Assembly (NCBI GenBank): GCA_028335825.1
Contig: JAIOKI010000002.1
Location: 1 to 64,000, forward strand
Direction of reading: 5' to 3'
DNA length: 64,000 nt
DNA from: Nosema muscidifuracis
Lineage: Eukaryota > Microsporidia > Nosematidae
Shown: positions 46,882 to 58,499 of the stretch, one piece after another
Position numbering within the stretch: the first letter of the stretch is position 1
Layout of the letters: each line of letters begins with the position of its first letter
The notes under the pieces: generated by a model
What the model was told of the DNA's origin: nothing
Database searches by the model: none
What the model saw: only the letters and a program-made list of their open reading frames with translations
Made by a program: the position numbers and the translations under genes

Positions 46882-47469
46882 TATAATTATAACGTATCTA
46901 AGAATTTTGATAAAAAGTACATTGAAAAGTTTTATAAATTGATTTGTTCATTCTTTTATATTTAAAAAGACAAAATTAGCAAAGGCTCTATGAAAACTTA
47001 GAAAGTATCTATACAGTCTACTATTAATAACTTTCACAATTAATATTAGACATACATAAAGAAAATATTCAAAGAGAATTTTATTTTTTTTATTGAATGT
47101 TTAAAGTGTCACTAGATATCTCTGACAGACGTTAAAGTTAACTCAATTATATTTACTTACTATTAAATATGTTATAAATTTATAATAACTAATATGATCA
47201 AGACAAATATGTTCCAAGATAATACACTATTAAATTTAATAATTGACACATTTAAAGATACTTTTCTTAAATAGTCTCTAATCTACTTAACTACTAAAAT
47301 TGTCATTGTATTAAATAATAATTATACATAGATGAAAGATCTCAGAAGAATGAAAAAGATTGATAAAATTGTATTAGACACACTCAAATCATAAGACCAA
47401 GAAAATGATAAGAAGATTCTTCAACATATTGTTACAGTTATAAGCGATTGCATAAGTTTTATTAAATAA
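46882..47469 (+). pseudogene. Long decayed frame, nine TAA/TAG stops, no phase change
   Basis: From about 46882 to the TAA at 47467 a single plus-strand frame of about 195 codons keeps a protein-like, helix-forming composition (for example NVSKNFDKKYIEKFYKLI and KKILQHIVTVISDCISFIK). Within 46921-47466 it contains nine internal stop codons, four TAA and five TAG, none TGA, and no insertion or deletion disturbs the phase. A front part in another frame may exist at 46730-46820. Composition suggests a helical protein similar in style to the secreted families, but no homology is evident. Confidence 0.5.
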
Positions 47470-48150
47470 AAAAAATAAATTTTATTACGCCATGTCTTTA
47501 TTATTTATTTCTCTTAATTTATCCAAAGTATAAGAAAACTTTTTTAAAAATTATAATTCAATAAGATAATATTCATAAATATTTTAATTATTTTGTTTAG
47601 ATAACTTGAAAAAAAATTTATATATTAGCTATCTAAGTCTCCTTTTTTCAGTATAATTTAAAAAATTAATAATATTGCAAACTTAATGTAACTAAAAAAC
47701 TAACTATAAATAAAGTCTAAGACTAAAGATTAGTGTAAACAGGTTTAGAATTTATAAAATCTAAAAGAGCCCATTTAAAATATTAAACAAACTTTTTTTT
47801 AATTTCATAAAATATGTCAAATTTATCTTCAAATAAATTAAAAAATAAATTAAAAAAAACGTGTTCTTTTATATATTTTAAATAAGATTATATGGTCACT
47901 ATCTTATTAATATAATTTCCAAAGAAAATAAATTATTGTTGAAATTGTTTTTAATTTATATTTTGTAAACATATAAACGTTGCTCAAAAAACGAATTTTT
48001 TTTTTAATTAATTAATTAATTTATATTGATCTAATTTTCTATTTATACTATTATTTGTTTCAATGTTTTCTATGTAGTATTTTAATTAAATTTCTATGAA
48101 TAATTTTTAATTTAAATTAAAAATATTTAAACAAAAAAATTTTACTCCTT
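47470..48150. other. AT-rich upstream region
   Basis: It contains a T run followed by (AATT)4 at about 47997-48020 and otherwise nothing recognised; it is the promoter region of the 541-residue gene. Confidence 0.45.
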
Positions 48151-49776
48151 ATGAAATTGTTTTTACTTTTTACTTTAGTATTTTCAGAATTACTTAAAAT
48201 ACATTATAATATTCAAAATCAGCTATTAGAGAAGATTCAGGATAAGTTGAATACAAGAGATTATACATGCTTAGATTTAGACGAAAATTATATAATTCAT
48301 ATAGTCATATTAGATCGTTCAGAATTAGTAATAGAAAAATTTGATAAGCTTCATGGAATAACTAACCCAATTATTATTAAGTTGGATGAACATGTAGATG
48401 AGGATCTAAATCTTAAAGATTCCTTAAAAGCTAAAATAATTCAACAGTTGTATTCTTTTGGAGATAGAGAAATAAAATATATTTTTATAGTAGAAAATGA
48501 TAATTTATATAAGAATGAGATGTATCTTTATGAATTTTTGAAAAATCTATCATCTTATACTTGCATGATCGAAAACTATGACGAAAGTAAAAGAGACTAT
48601 CTGAATTATAAATCTATTATTAGAAATGATTTAAAATTTGCATCATGTACGTTTGAGAAAAAAATAGAATACATAGATTTTTTTTTTAAAAATAATGATA
48701 AACAATTATTTAACCTCGTTTTATTCGGAGAAAAAAATCTGTTATATTTTTTTACATTTTGTATAGGATCTTTTGACTTAACTGAATATTTTCGATATTT
48801 TTATATCAAAAATAATATTATTTCAGAAGAAGATGCAAATGCATTATTGAAATTTGTTAAAAATTTCAACTTTGAATTGTTAAAAATAGATTTGATTTTG
48901 AAAATAATTGATAAAGCTACTGACAATTTTATTTTTAAAAGAAAAAATATGGAATTCGAAAATATTAGGTTAACAAGAAAAATAGATTTGAAAATAAATG
49001 AAAAAAATATAATTTGGAATTCAATATGTTATTTATATGATGAAGAAATATCAGTTGATAAAAATCTTGAATGTCTAACTATAACGAAAGATCAATTTGA
49101 AGGGATAAAAAATTATTACTCAATAGTTACTGGAATGGATAGGGAAACTTTATTGGATATAAATAGACTAATGAATGCATTAAAAGGAAGTGAAATATAT
49201 ATAACAGTCTTAAAAAAAATATTGAACAATAAAGATTCATACAAGGGAATAATTCTAATTAACATTCTATATAGTTTAGCTATAATTACCAAATCTCAGT
49301 TTAAGGATTATTTGTATTATCAAAATAGTGCTAATATTGATATTAAAGATATTACTAATCAGATAAATTCTCATTATTATAGTATTAGATTCACTTTATA
49401 TAATACTCTGCTCTTTTCTGAATTATGTGATATTGCAAATAATCCGAATGATGAATTAAATTTTTTCAAAGAGTTCAATCAGATTTTATCAATTGCTTCT
49501 GTTAAAGAAAAAATGAATTTATCAGATAACAAAGATTACTCAATAATGACAAAGTTAAATATTTTTATTGAAGAAGTTTATTATAAACCTATTTACAGAA
49601 ATCAGAATTTCATTTTAGATCATCCTTCTAGAATGATTCTATTTATTTCTCAATTGATAAGTGATAAATCAATAGTTGATGAAGATTTGATTTTGAAATA
49701 CTCAGAAGGTAATTTTGAGAAAAAATATCTTCAAACATTTTACGAAGAAATATTAACGAGTGATAACAACGATTAA
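48151..49776 (+). CDS. Secreted orphan protein, distant family B member, 541 aa
   Basis: MKLFLLFTLVFSELLK is a short signal peptide. The mature protein is helical, Asn/Ile/Lys/Asp-rich, with few cysteines and no membrane helix. It is co-linear with the 544-residue protein at 31362-32996: nearly equal length, LKDSLKAKI (88-96), FLKNLSSYT (129-137) and the LKKILNN..ILINILYSLA region (about 358-385) match. Overall identity looks low, so the split is old. Unlike families A and B, no duplicated flank is seen. The ATG follows ACTCCTT, a CC motif. Function unknown. Confidence 0.85.
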   Translation: MKLFLLFTLVFSELLKIHYNIQNQLLEKIQDKLNTRDYTCLDLDENYIIHIVILDRSELVIEKFDKLHGITNPIIIKLDEHVDEDLNLKDSLKAKIIQQLYSFGDREIKYIFIVENDNLYKNEMYLYEFLKNLSSYTCMIENYDESKRDYLNYKSIIRNDLKFASCTFEKKIEYIDFFFKNNDKQLFNLVLFGEKNLLYFFTFCIGSFDLTEYFRYFYIKNNIISEEDANALLKFVKNFNFELLKIDLILKIIDKATDNFIFKRKNMEFENIRLTRKIDLKINEKNIIWNSICYLYDEEISVDKNLECLTITKDQFEGIKNYYSIVTGMDRETLLDINRLMNALKGSEIYITVLKKILNNKDSYKGIILINILYSLAIITKSQFKDYLYYQNSANIDIKDITNQINSHYYSIRFTLYNTLLFSELCDIANNPNDELNFFKEFNQILSIASVKEKMNLSDNKDYSIMTKLNIFIEEVYYKPIYRNQNFILDHPSRMILFISQLISDKSIVDEDLILKYSEGNFEKKYLQTFYEEILTSDNND

Positions 49777-50789
49777 TTTATTAAAACGTTAATTTTATAT
49801 TTTAAACTCTATACATATAAATTCTAATTTTATAGTAATTAATAGTCTTAAATTTAATTTATTTTGTGAATGTATAATCTCTTTTATTGATTAACCTCTC
49901 TATAATTATAAGATGATTGTAATCTTTTTTTATTATAAAATTTTAACCCTCTAAATAATTTTGATATATAATATTAATAATACACAATGTTGGTTGATGA
50001 TATAACACTTTCAAATGAGTAAATTTGGTAGATAGAATAAATGTTTAGATAATGTAATTTTTTAGTATAAAATTCTATATTGAACAAGCATATTAATAAT
50101 CAAAATTATGGATCTTTAACTATTTTATTAATAATTAAGTAGTAGATAGTTTAGAAATTCAACGTCATAATAAGAATGAGATATTAAGATATTAATATGC
50201 TATTTTTGAAAATATAGTATCACTTTGTCAGTATAAATATAAACATTAAGATATTTTATTGTTAAGTTTTGTTTAAAAATATAAATAATCGGAGGTTTAA
50301 AAGAATAGTATAAGTTATTGACGATATAAATAAACATATATGTACTATAAAAGATTAATATCTAGATATATATTAGAACATATTTAACATATCTATTAAA
50401 ACAAAGTAAAGTCTCATTATTTTATTATAAATCTACCATTTAAATAAAATATTGGGTATCTTCATGTTTGAGTTTTCTATTCCAAATTGATAGGATCCGA
50501 TTATTTGAATTGCTCTATTTGTGGTCAGTTCAGAGATTGAGTCTCTGAACTGACCATGTTTATACTTCTAGAGTCACCTTAATCACTCTGGATTGAACAC
50601 ATCCGTCTAGACCTATCTTAATTCTATATAGTTCAAGAAGTATGTAAAAACTCTTTATCACGTCATTACATACATATAATTCTCATCTTATTTTTGTACA
50701 GCGATTCTCAATGATTAATATCAGTTCATTCTAATGTCTTTTCTTTACTTCTACAGTTCTTAAATTAAAAAATCACATTATATCTGTTA
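49777..50789. other. AT-rich spacer with a GC-richer island
   Basis: Most is AT-rich and unremarkable, but about 50480-50640 is clearly less AT-rich and contains the perfect hairpin at 50522-50556. No frame is recognised. Confidence 0.5.
50522..50556. repeat. Perfect 15-bp hairpin
   Basis: TGGTCAGTTCAGAGA (50522-50536) and TCTCTGAACTGACCA (50542-50556) are exact reverse complements around the 5-base loop TTGAG. No T run follows. It could be a structured RNA, the end or centre of a small DNA element, or a protein-binding palindrome. Confidence 0.85.
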
Positions 50790-53410
50790 GTCAAGCCTTT
50801 GCTAAAACTAGAAGAGAGTTTAAAAATGTAATCATATTTTTTCGTTTCATCCTTATTTATAAGGGTTTAAAATCATCCATGTTGTAATATAATGATGTTT
50901 TTATATTAAAAATATTGATTGCATTACTGTTTCCATATGCATTTCATATCTGTTAAAGAAATTTGATTATGTCATCATCTATTTTAAATGCGCTTCAGTT
51001 CGCAACTCTTGGAATTTTTGTTTTCAATGGTGTTTCATCTTCTAAAATTAGATTTTATAAAATTTAGTTTTTATAATACAAATAATAGAATTTTTTTCAT
51101 TGAAGATAATATAAATTAAATCTTCAAATCAATGATATAAGCTTATTTTTAGAATTCAACTTAAGAAAAATCTATATTGAAAATATTATTTATAATAAAT
51201 AAATTTAGTTTCAAAATAACATGAAAATTAATTGTAATTATTTTTAATAATGAAAATAAATCAAAGAACATAATTTAGATTAAAAATGATAGTATTTACA
51301 AAAATATTCATAAATTTATTAAATATTGATTTATATGTTTTATTGTTGATGAATAGAAAAAATTATCAAAATAAAAAAATTTTGTTTATTAAATAAATAG
51401 TTCTAACAATTTTACTGATTTATGTAACATGAAGGTATTTATTTACACTAATAATATATTAAATATTTTTTTATTTAAATGATAAATTAACCATCTTCTA
51501 TATTCATAAAATAAGCTACTAGTCATAGAAATATTATTTTATATTTATTTTAACTCATATGAAATTCCTTCTTTAATTGAGCTATTTTCTGGCTTTTGGT
51601 ATCATATTTTTTTATTTTTTCCAATTTTATCTACATCTATAAATATTGTAAATTTGTTATTATATCATCCTAATTTATATAAAAAATTTTATTTTGTAAA
51701 TTGATATCAATTCAAATTATTTAATTAAAAACATATTCTTATATTTTATATAGATTAATAAAAGATAATAAAATTTATAATTTATTATTATTGTATTTAA
51801 AAATAGTTAATCAGTAATTAAATAATTGTTTGATCATTACAATACATGAAAATTGAATAAATTTATTCTATTTATCTTAGTAAAATTACGTGTATAAAAA
51901 AAAGTATTATTATAATGTTTTATTATAATAAATTCATAGCTATGAGAATTTGTTTATTGACAGAAATTAAGATATTTTAATTAAGTGAATATTTAAAAAA
52001 ATTATATAAATTTGAATATTTTAGATCCATAATGTTTTTGAAAACTCTATACTTTTTGATAATAAATTGTACAAAGAATAATTCTCATGAAATGTGTTTA
52101 ATAAAAGAGATACTTCCAAGTAAAGATTACATACCTATTGATTTGGGACCTCTAGATAAATCTGATTTTATGACTGATATTTCAGATCATAATAAAAATA
52201 ATTCAGTTATACGATATGAGCTATTAGAAAGATGCAGAATAAACGAAGATTATTTATCTTTAAATAAGTATATTGACAATCTTGATTTAAAAGCAGATAA
52301 AAATTCTGTTACTTTAAAAAATAAATCAAATCAATCTTATGAGAAAGAACCAGTTAATCTTTTAAAACATGATAACACAATAATTCTTCCAATAGACGAA
52401 TTTTTTTTGTTTAATAAGACTATATGTATGTTTCACAATGATATGGAACAAACCAACTTACAGTTACAATATTTATCGAATTTAATAAACTATAAGCATG
52501 AATCTTATAAAGTTTATAAAGACATCTTATTAGATATAATGAAGAGTCATATGTTTATACCCAACATATTTCAGGTTGATGGGTTTTATAATTCTAATGA
52601 ATATCTTGATAATATTGATCTAATATTTAAATATATGAAATTCATTAAGGAGTTCGACTTTAGCAAATTAAACCTAAGGAATTATGCATACTTTAATCAA
52701 AAAAAAGAATTATATCAAATTTTTCATAAGTACAAAAGAAATCTTAATTTATCTATTTATTTATTTACTAAAAGAAATGTCACAAAATTGAATGAAATAA
52801 CAGAAGAAGTTTATCAAGAAATCTATGAAAAGAAAATATCTAAAGAGACAATAATTTCATGTATAATAGAAAGTATAAATATTTTTAAAGATCCTTTAGA
52901 CAAAATTATACTCTACAAATGTCTATTTGACATTCTTACAAGGAAAAAAAATATTAACTATTTAATTAGACTTTTATTTCATATAATAATGTATTATAAG
53001 GAAGGTAAAGTTTATTTAATACATGAAAATGAGGATTTTTTAATAGACAGATTATCATATTTGGTTGCATGTTTAAATCCTAATTTGGTTTTAGATTTAA
53101 GATATATTTTTAGTAGAAATGAGAAAAAATTTTTAAAAATATTTTCAAAAATATTTTCAGATTATTATATAATAAAATCAAAAGATTTATTAAGAGAAAA
53201 TATCGAAATTCATGGAACATTCTTAAATTTGATAGATGAAAATCAACCAAATGATTATTACAACTTATTAAATAGAATATTTTATAACCGTTACTTCAAC
53301 AATATGATAATTAAGTTTATGTCAAACATGACAATGCAATGTGTAATAAAGATATTAGAAGATAATAAAGTACTTTAATTAATAATTTTGCAGTTCTATA
53401 TTTATTAGCA
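50790..53410 (+). repeat. Duplicated block A, copy 2 (2.6 kb)
   Basis: Second copy of the block at 20890-23565, same orientation, about 29.8 kb further in. It covers about 1.2 kb of 5' flank, the 448-codon gene and about 30 bases of 3' flank. Both copies share flank phrases such as GAGCTATTTTCTG and TTACTGATTTATGTAACATG. Confidence 0.8.
52032..53378 (+). CDS. Secreted orphan protein family A, 448 aa
   Basis: Paralogue of the 442-residue protein at 22210. The leader MFLKTLYFLIINCTK is a signal peptide. The same blocks occur in order: KEILPSKDY, VIRYELLE, ICMFHND, YQEIYEKKISKE, LDKIILYKC, KSKDLLRENIEI and MTMQCVIKILEDNK at the end. Differences are spread over the length, with small insertions in the Asn/Ser-rich segment after residue 95 and after residue 350. 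Both copies are fully open, so both have probably stayed under selection since the duplication. The CC motif ATCCATA before the ATG is identical in the two. Confidence 0.86.
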   Translation: MFLKTLYFLIINCTKNNSHEMCLIKEILPSKDYIPIDLGPLDKSDFMTDISDHNKNNSVIRYELLERCRINEDYLSLNKYIDNLDLKADKNSVTLKNKSNQSYEKEPVNLLKHDNTIILPIDEFFLFNKTICMFHNDMEQTNLQLQYLSNLINYKHESYKVYKDILLDIMKSHMFIPNIFQVDGFYNSNEYLDNIDLIFKYMKFIKEFDFSKLNLRNYAYFNQKKELYQIFHKYKRNLNLSIYLFTKRNVTKLNEITEEVYQEIYEKKISKETIISCIIESINIFKDPLDKIILYKCLFDILTRKKNINYLIRLLFHIIMYYKEGKVYLIHENEDFLIDRLSYLVACLNPNLVLDLRYIFSRNEKKFLKIFSKIFSDYYIIKSKDLLRENIEIHGTFLNLIDENQPNDYYNLLNRIFYNRYFNNMIIKFMSNMTMQCVIKILEDNKVL

Positions 53411-53935
53411 AATAAATTTATTATTTACCAATCAACAAATATGAATTAAAAAAATAAATTTATAATTCGATTTTATAATTGTTTGGTGTATCATAAAAAT
53501 ACAGCATAAGAAAATCTATTAATAAAAAAAATGATGATCAAATTATATATATTTTTTTAATAAATAATGTATAGTTATGTAACAAATAAGAACTATATTT
53601 CATATTTAAGTAACTCATTTTTTATATCAATCGTTACATTTAATTAAATTATATATACAGCAAATATTTGCAGATTGTTATTACTATATAAGAAATAATA
53701 TAATTTTTATATTTTAAGTTTACTATAAGAAATTTAAATAAATTAATAATCAAATATTTAATATAAATAAACTTTGATAACATTAATTAGATTAATAGTG
53801 ATAGTTATATAAAAATTTAAAATAAATGAAAATCACTTAGTGCTTAAATATGATATGAAATTGGTTAATTAAATAACCAATTTATGTATAAATAATTCTG
53901 AAATTGAACACTTTCTTAATAATTTTCCAAGATGT
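53411..53935. other. AT-rich spacer
   Basis: Nothing is recognised between duplicated block A copy 2 and the broken gene at 53936. Confidence 0.4.
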
Positions 53936-54339
53936 ATGATACAATTTACAAGACATATTTTATGTAATCATAATTGTGTTGCTGATTCATTTTTAGATTT
54001 TCAATTTGATCATATTTGTCATTATTTGACAACTAATAATTTATTCTTATTAAAGAAATATGTATATTGTAATAACTATAATATAAGAATTTCCGATGGT
54101 CTAATGTACATTTACAATATCGTCTTTGTCAAACACTAGGAGATAGAATTGCAAGGGGAATCGAAAATTTATGTAATTATGATCAATTATAATGTGCAGT
54201 ATATGAACTAAAAGAAGAATGTCAAAATTATCCCAAGTGTTTCATAAAACTTATTCAACTTATTTTTTATCAAATTCATGATATATTAAAATCTACAGGG
54301 ATTGATGAATTTAATTTAAATCAATATATTTTAAATTAG
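53936..54339 (+). pseudogene. Broken His/Cys-containing orphan gene
   Basis: An ATG-started frame (MIQFTRHILCNHNCVADSF) runs 60-odd protein-like codons with several Cys and His residues. Close to 54100 the protein-like signal passes to another frame, which continues through TLGDRIARGIENLCNYDQ, has a TAA, and then runs EECQNYPKCFIKLIQLIFYQ to a TAG at 54337. The pieces look like one protein of about 130 residues with one phase change and one internal stop. No leader and no known domain. Confidence 0.4.
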
Positions 54340-56299
54340 GTAATAGATCATTTAGAAATTTCAGATCAATAATAAAAATTGATGAAATGCATCATTAAAC
54401 TTACGTATTAATTCTAGATTTATAATTGTAAAGGAATATTGAGTGATTGACATGAAGATCATAAATATGCATCTTTTATGATTTTATATATATTGTAAAT
54501 TATGATCTTGTTATACTTTACTTACATATGCTCTTATTTCTACATTCATTGGGACAATATACTCTTGTACAAAGGTAATAAATTATTTAATACTTCTATG
54601 TTTGATTGAGTAAATAAATATATACTAAATATGATATTGCTTCTGTAATTTGATAAAATTTTAGATTTAATTTCCTAAATCAAATTCATATATTTAAATA
54701 TTTGATCAATATTATTAAAATTATAGAATATATCAATCTAAAAGATATTTAGAAAAAATACAATTCTTCTTTATTTCTAGTAATATATATTTATAAATTA
54801 TATAATTTTCTTCTCTACTTTCTATTAAATATTTTAACTTACCTTGATTAGTTTGTCATCATAATGAAACATACAAATAGTTTTATTAAACAAGAAGAAA
54901 ATGTCAATTGTAAGAATATATATGCTACTATGATTTATGAAATAATTATTTTTTCTCTATATGATATATGAAATTAAAGTTGTATGATTTTTATCTAATA
55001 TCAATATAAGTGTTTAAAAATAGATAATCATCATTAAATTTGTAATTTTTTAATATCTTATATTGTATACAAAATTATCTTCATCATGATGTAATATATC
55101 ATAAATCAATAGGTGAGTAATATTTACTTTGAAGTATCTCTTTGATTACAAATAACCCTGAGATGAATCTTCTGTACTAAAAATAAACAGAATGTAAAAA
55201 AATAAAAAATTCAATATGGGTATGAATTTTATTAATTTATTTCTGACATTATATATTAAAAAGAACAACATATGAAAAAATTTTAAAAATCTTTTTTATA
55301 TACAAAACTTTGTAGATGAATAATATTTTAATAATATAAGGAAATTAAAATTTTATCAAAATTGATTACAATTCTTTGATACTTGTTAAACCTCTTTTAT
55401 TAGATATAATCAGTAATTTTCTACAATAAGAATAGATAAAAATTTAATTGTCTTTTTGTGGTATTAATTACAGGGAGACTTTATGAACTAAGTAAGTTCC
55501 TTAAGATGTTGATCTTTGAAAGCTAAATATGTAGGTTTGAAATTGGTGATTGTTTAGCCTGTGAGTTGACACTGGTGTCTGTTTATCTTCTTATGCATTA
55601 CAGCAAGTTAGATTTTTATAAATATATATGAATTAATTTATAAAGAATATAAAAAACTTATTTATTGAGAAGATTTTTATCACAAAGATATTCTATTGTT
55701 TTATAGTTGATTACTATGAAAGTTCATTCATTAGTCATTTAAGAAGTAATCTTGAATATTTTATTTTTCTTATTTGTATTTTTAATTTATAAATATATCA
55801 TATATTGTATTGCATAACTCATCCTACAATATATTTAATTATATCTGACCCTTGAAATAAAAACTAGTCCCTCATAAACATATAAATAATGATTTTTATT
55901 TGAAATATCATCCTTAGAAAATAAATGATTTTATTGGATTTTCATATATGAATAATATTTTATATCTATCTATATATTCTCTTAAATCATTAACATATAT
56001 AAACACATAAGAAATTCTAAAATATATAATTTTATCAATAATATAGTAGATGAATATATAATTTTATGCTATCTTCATAATATTACAAAATTAAGAAGAT
56101 AATAATTTTTTTATTATTCTCTTGTCTATCTAATTCATATATAAATAATTTACATTTATTTTTTTCTAATCCCAAATAACAAAAATTTATTGCTGTTCTG
56201 AGAATGGAAACGTTTTATGTCTAGTCAACTGATAATTTATATTTTTAAAAAATTTTACCCCAATATAATATTAATATATGTATAGAGAATTTTAGAAAT
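54340..56299. other. 2-kb AT-rich spacer
   Basis: Only short stop-rich frames are present and no repeat shared with other parts of the window was noticed. The lower edge of the retroelement fossil that follows is uncertain. Confidence 0.4.
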
Positions 56300-57900
56300 A
56301 GTGCAGGTTTTCCTCTAACGAATTCAAGGAATGTTCTCAAAATTGATTAATTCTAAAATATCAAATTTATAAGAAAGCTGAATTATAGTGATTGTAGGAA
56401 CAAAAGCTTAAATATGTCTACTCTAGTTAGGTTTAACTAATATACATATAGAAAAGATGAATCCACTAAAATTATTAGAAACTTAAGTGAAGATTTTTAT
56501 GTAGAATTATTTTTAGTTGAGATAAATATATTAAGAATTAAATCAGAAAGCTAGATATTAAATCATGAGAAATACTAATTATATTTTAGAGGAACTTAAT
56601 AACTAATCATTAAAAATGTATATGTAATATTTAACGATTATTCATAAAGTTATATTAAGGAAATATCTTGAGAATGAATGTAATTAGTACTGATAAAGAC
56701 TTAGATCATAATTTTTGAAAATAAAATAATGTATAGATATGATAAGTTCATTAGCTTAGAGTACAAATCATTAGAAGTGATTAAGAAATTATGTAAATGA
56801 TAGAAGAAAAAGGTATATTACACTACATTGTTATATTATGATTAAAAATGGATATATCACATCAAAATAGTCATGGTTCAATAATGTAAGACTAGTGCTC
56901 AGAAATAATGAAATAATATTTCGACAAATTGAATAAGCTAATGAAAAAGGATATTTATTTTTTTTGCTACACATAGATAATATATTGTAAAGAACATTTT
57001 ATAGATTTTTTATAACAAGACATATAAGTGGCATAGAAATAGTTGTATTGATACATACAGGTGATATAATAAATAAATTTGATCAAGCTGATCTGATTGT
57101 AAATAACCCTAAAAATTATATTAAAACAGGTAGAGATCATAATGGCATTATTAAGAGTATATAGGAGATTAATAAAGAATTGTACAGATAAATTATATCT
57201 TTATAATAAGACGTGTGAAAATAAATTTAAATAAAGTGAAGGTTTAAAAAGATATTTCATATTCTAATAAAGGTCTAAGAGTAGTATTAAGTCATATATT
57301 AGATAATGAAGATACAAGCAGTAAAATTAAATCACTCATTTACATAAAAAAATGTTATGTGTATTGCTGAGAATAGAGTTTATAGTATTTACTGATCATG
57401 TGTCTTAGAAGCATTAACAGAATAATCACATGTCATGATTTGATGAAATTTATCTGTAGAATCAAAAACGAAATATCACATGTTGATGTTTTCTCAAGTT
57501 TGGTGAATAATGAACATAAAGTGAAACTTGGAAATGTTGAATAAAATGAAATTTTTTAAGAGCTCATGGTAAGTTGGTTTAAAGAATTATAAAGCCAACA
57601 TCTGAATAAATGAAGAAGTGACTAGAAAAATTCATTATGTGCAAGAAATATGGCATAATAAAAATTAATTGATTTAGATATTTTCGTGAATTAAGCCAAG
57701 TAAGAATCTAGATTTTTATTCATTGGTTTATACAAGAAGTAAATCATTTTTCAATTAGTACAATATACAGATGAATTTAGATAATATTGACTAAATACAT
57801 AGAAAATCTATTGTTCAAACCTTTATCTTTGACTGTAAAAATTAGAAAGTATATTTTAGAAGAGGAAATAATATCACACTACTTCTTTGTATCATTGTAA
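56300..57900 (+). mobile_element. Ty3/gypsy retrotransposon pol fossil
   Basis: Plus-strand pieces show RNase H features of Ty3/gypsy pol (EFIVFTDH near 57370 and the DVFSSL counterpart of the usual ADALSR box near 57500), followed by an HG...C..C pattern near 57570-57650 that fits the zinc-binding N-terminus of integrase. Weak reverse transcriptase-like sequence precedes it. The copy is old with many breaks and no LTR was recognised. Confidence 0.5.
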
Positions 57901-58189
57901 TTCTAATATGAAATATATTGATAAATATTAGCTTAGATAATGTAATAAAAGTAGAAATATAGGGAAGATTTTTTTCACTAATTTAAAAAGATTTAATATG
58001 GATTAAATATAAACTTTATTAAGATAAATGACGATCTAGATTTGTGAATGTGATGTTATTTTAAGTTTTGATGTATTTGTTAAAAATAGATTACTCATCA
58101 AGATTGATTGATACCTCTTAATTTCAAGTGTTGTGATGTGACCTTGTCATCGTAAAATATTTTTACTATAATCATTATAATATCATTAA

Positions 58190-58440
58190 AGCTTATCATC
58201 AAATGTTTGAATTCTATAGAATTTGATTTAAAGATATTAAAGTTCATCTCGATTAGAGCATATATAATTTTTTAATCAAATAACACTACTAATAGATATA
58301 TTAATTATAAAATTTTACCTTATAAATGTCTATTTATTGTTAATTAGATTTTTACTCTATATTATAATAATGTAAAATTATGATAAATGAAATATTACGT
58401 ATCTCTAACATGACAAGTCAAGGTGTATAAAATATTTTAT
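58190..58440 (+). pseudogene. C-terminal remnant of secreted family A
   Basis: The stretch 58300-58440 matches the last third of the family A genes at DNA level: an ATTATAAAATTTTACCTTATAAATGTC segment corresponds to the LDKIILYKC coding region, GTTAATTAGATTTTTACTCT to the LIRLLLHII coding region, and ATGACAAGTCAAGGTGTA to the conserved MIMQGVIK end. Weaker similarity to the FMKEFDF region lies near 58210. Much between is deleted, so this is a third, long-dead copy directly after the retroelement fossil. Confidence 0.5.
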
Positions 58441-58499
58441 ATAGTTTAGTATATATGCTATTTATTTATTCACATTATATCTTAATAATTTTTATACAC

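Noticed and set aside
46882-47469. Genome-wide reassignment of TAA/TAG to a sense codon
   Set aside because: All larger intact genes end in TAA and use CAA normally; extending them to the next TGA gives no protein-like sequence.
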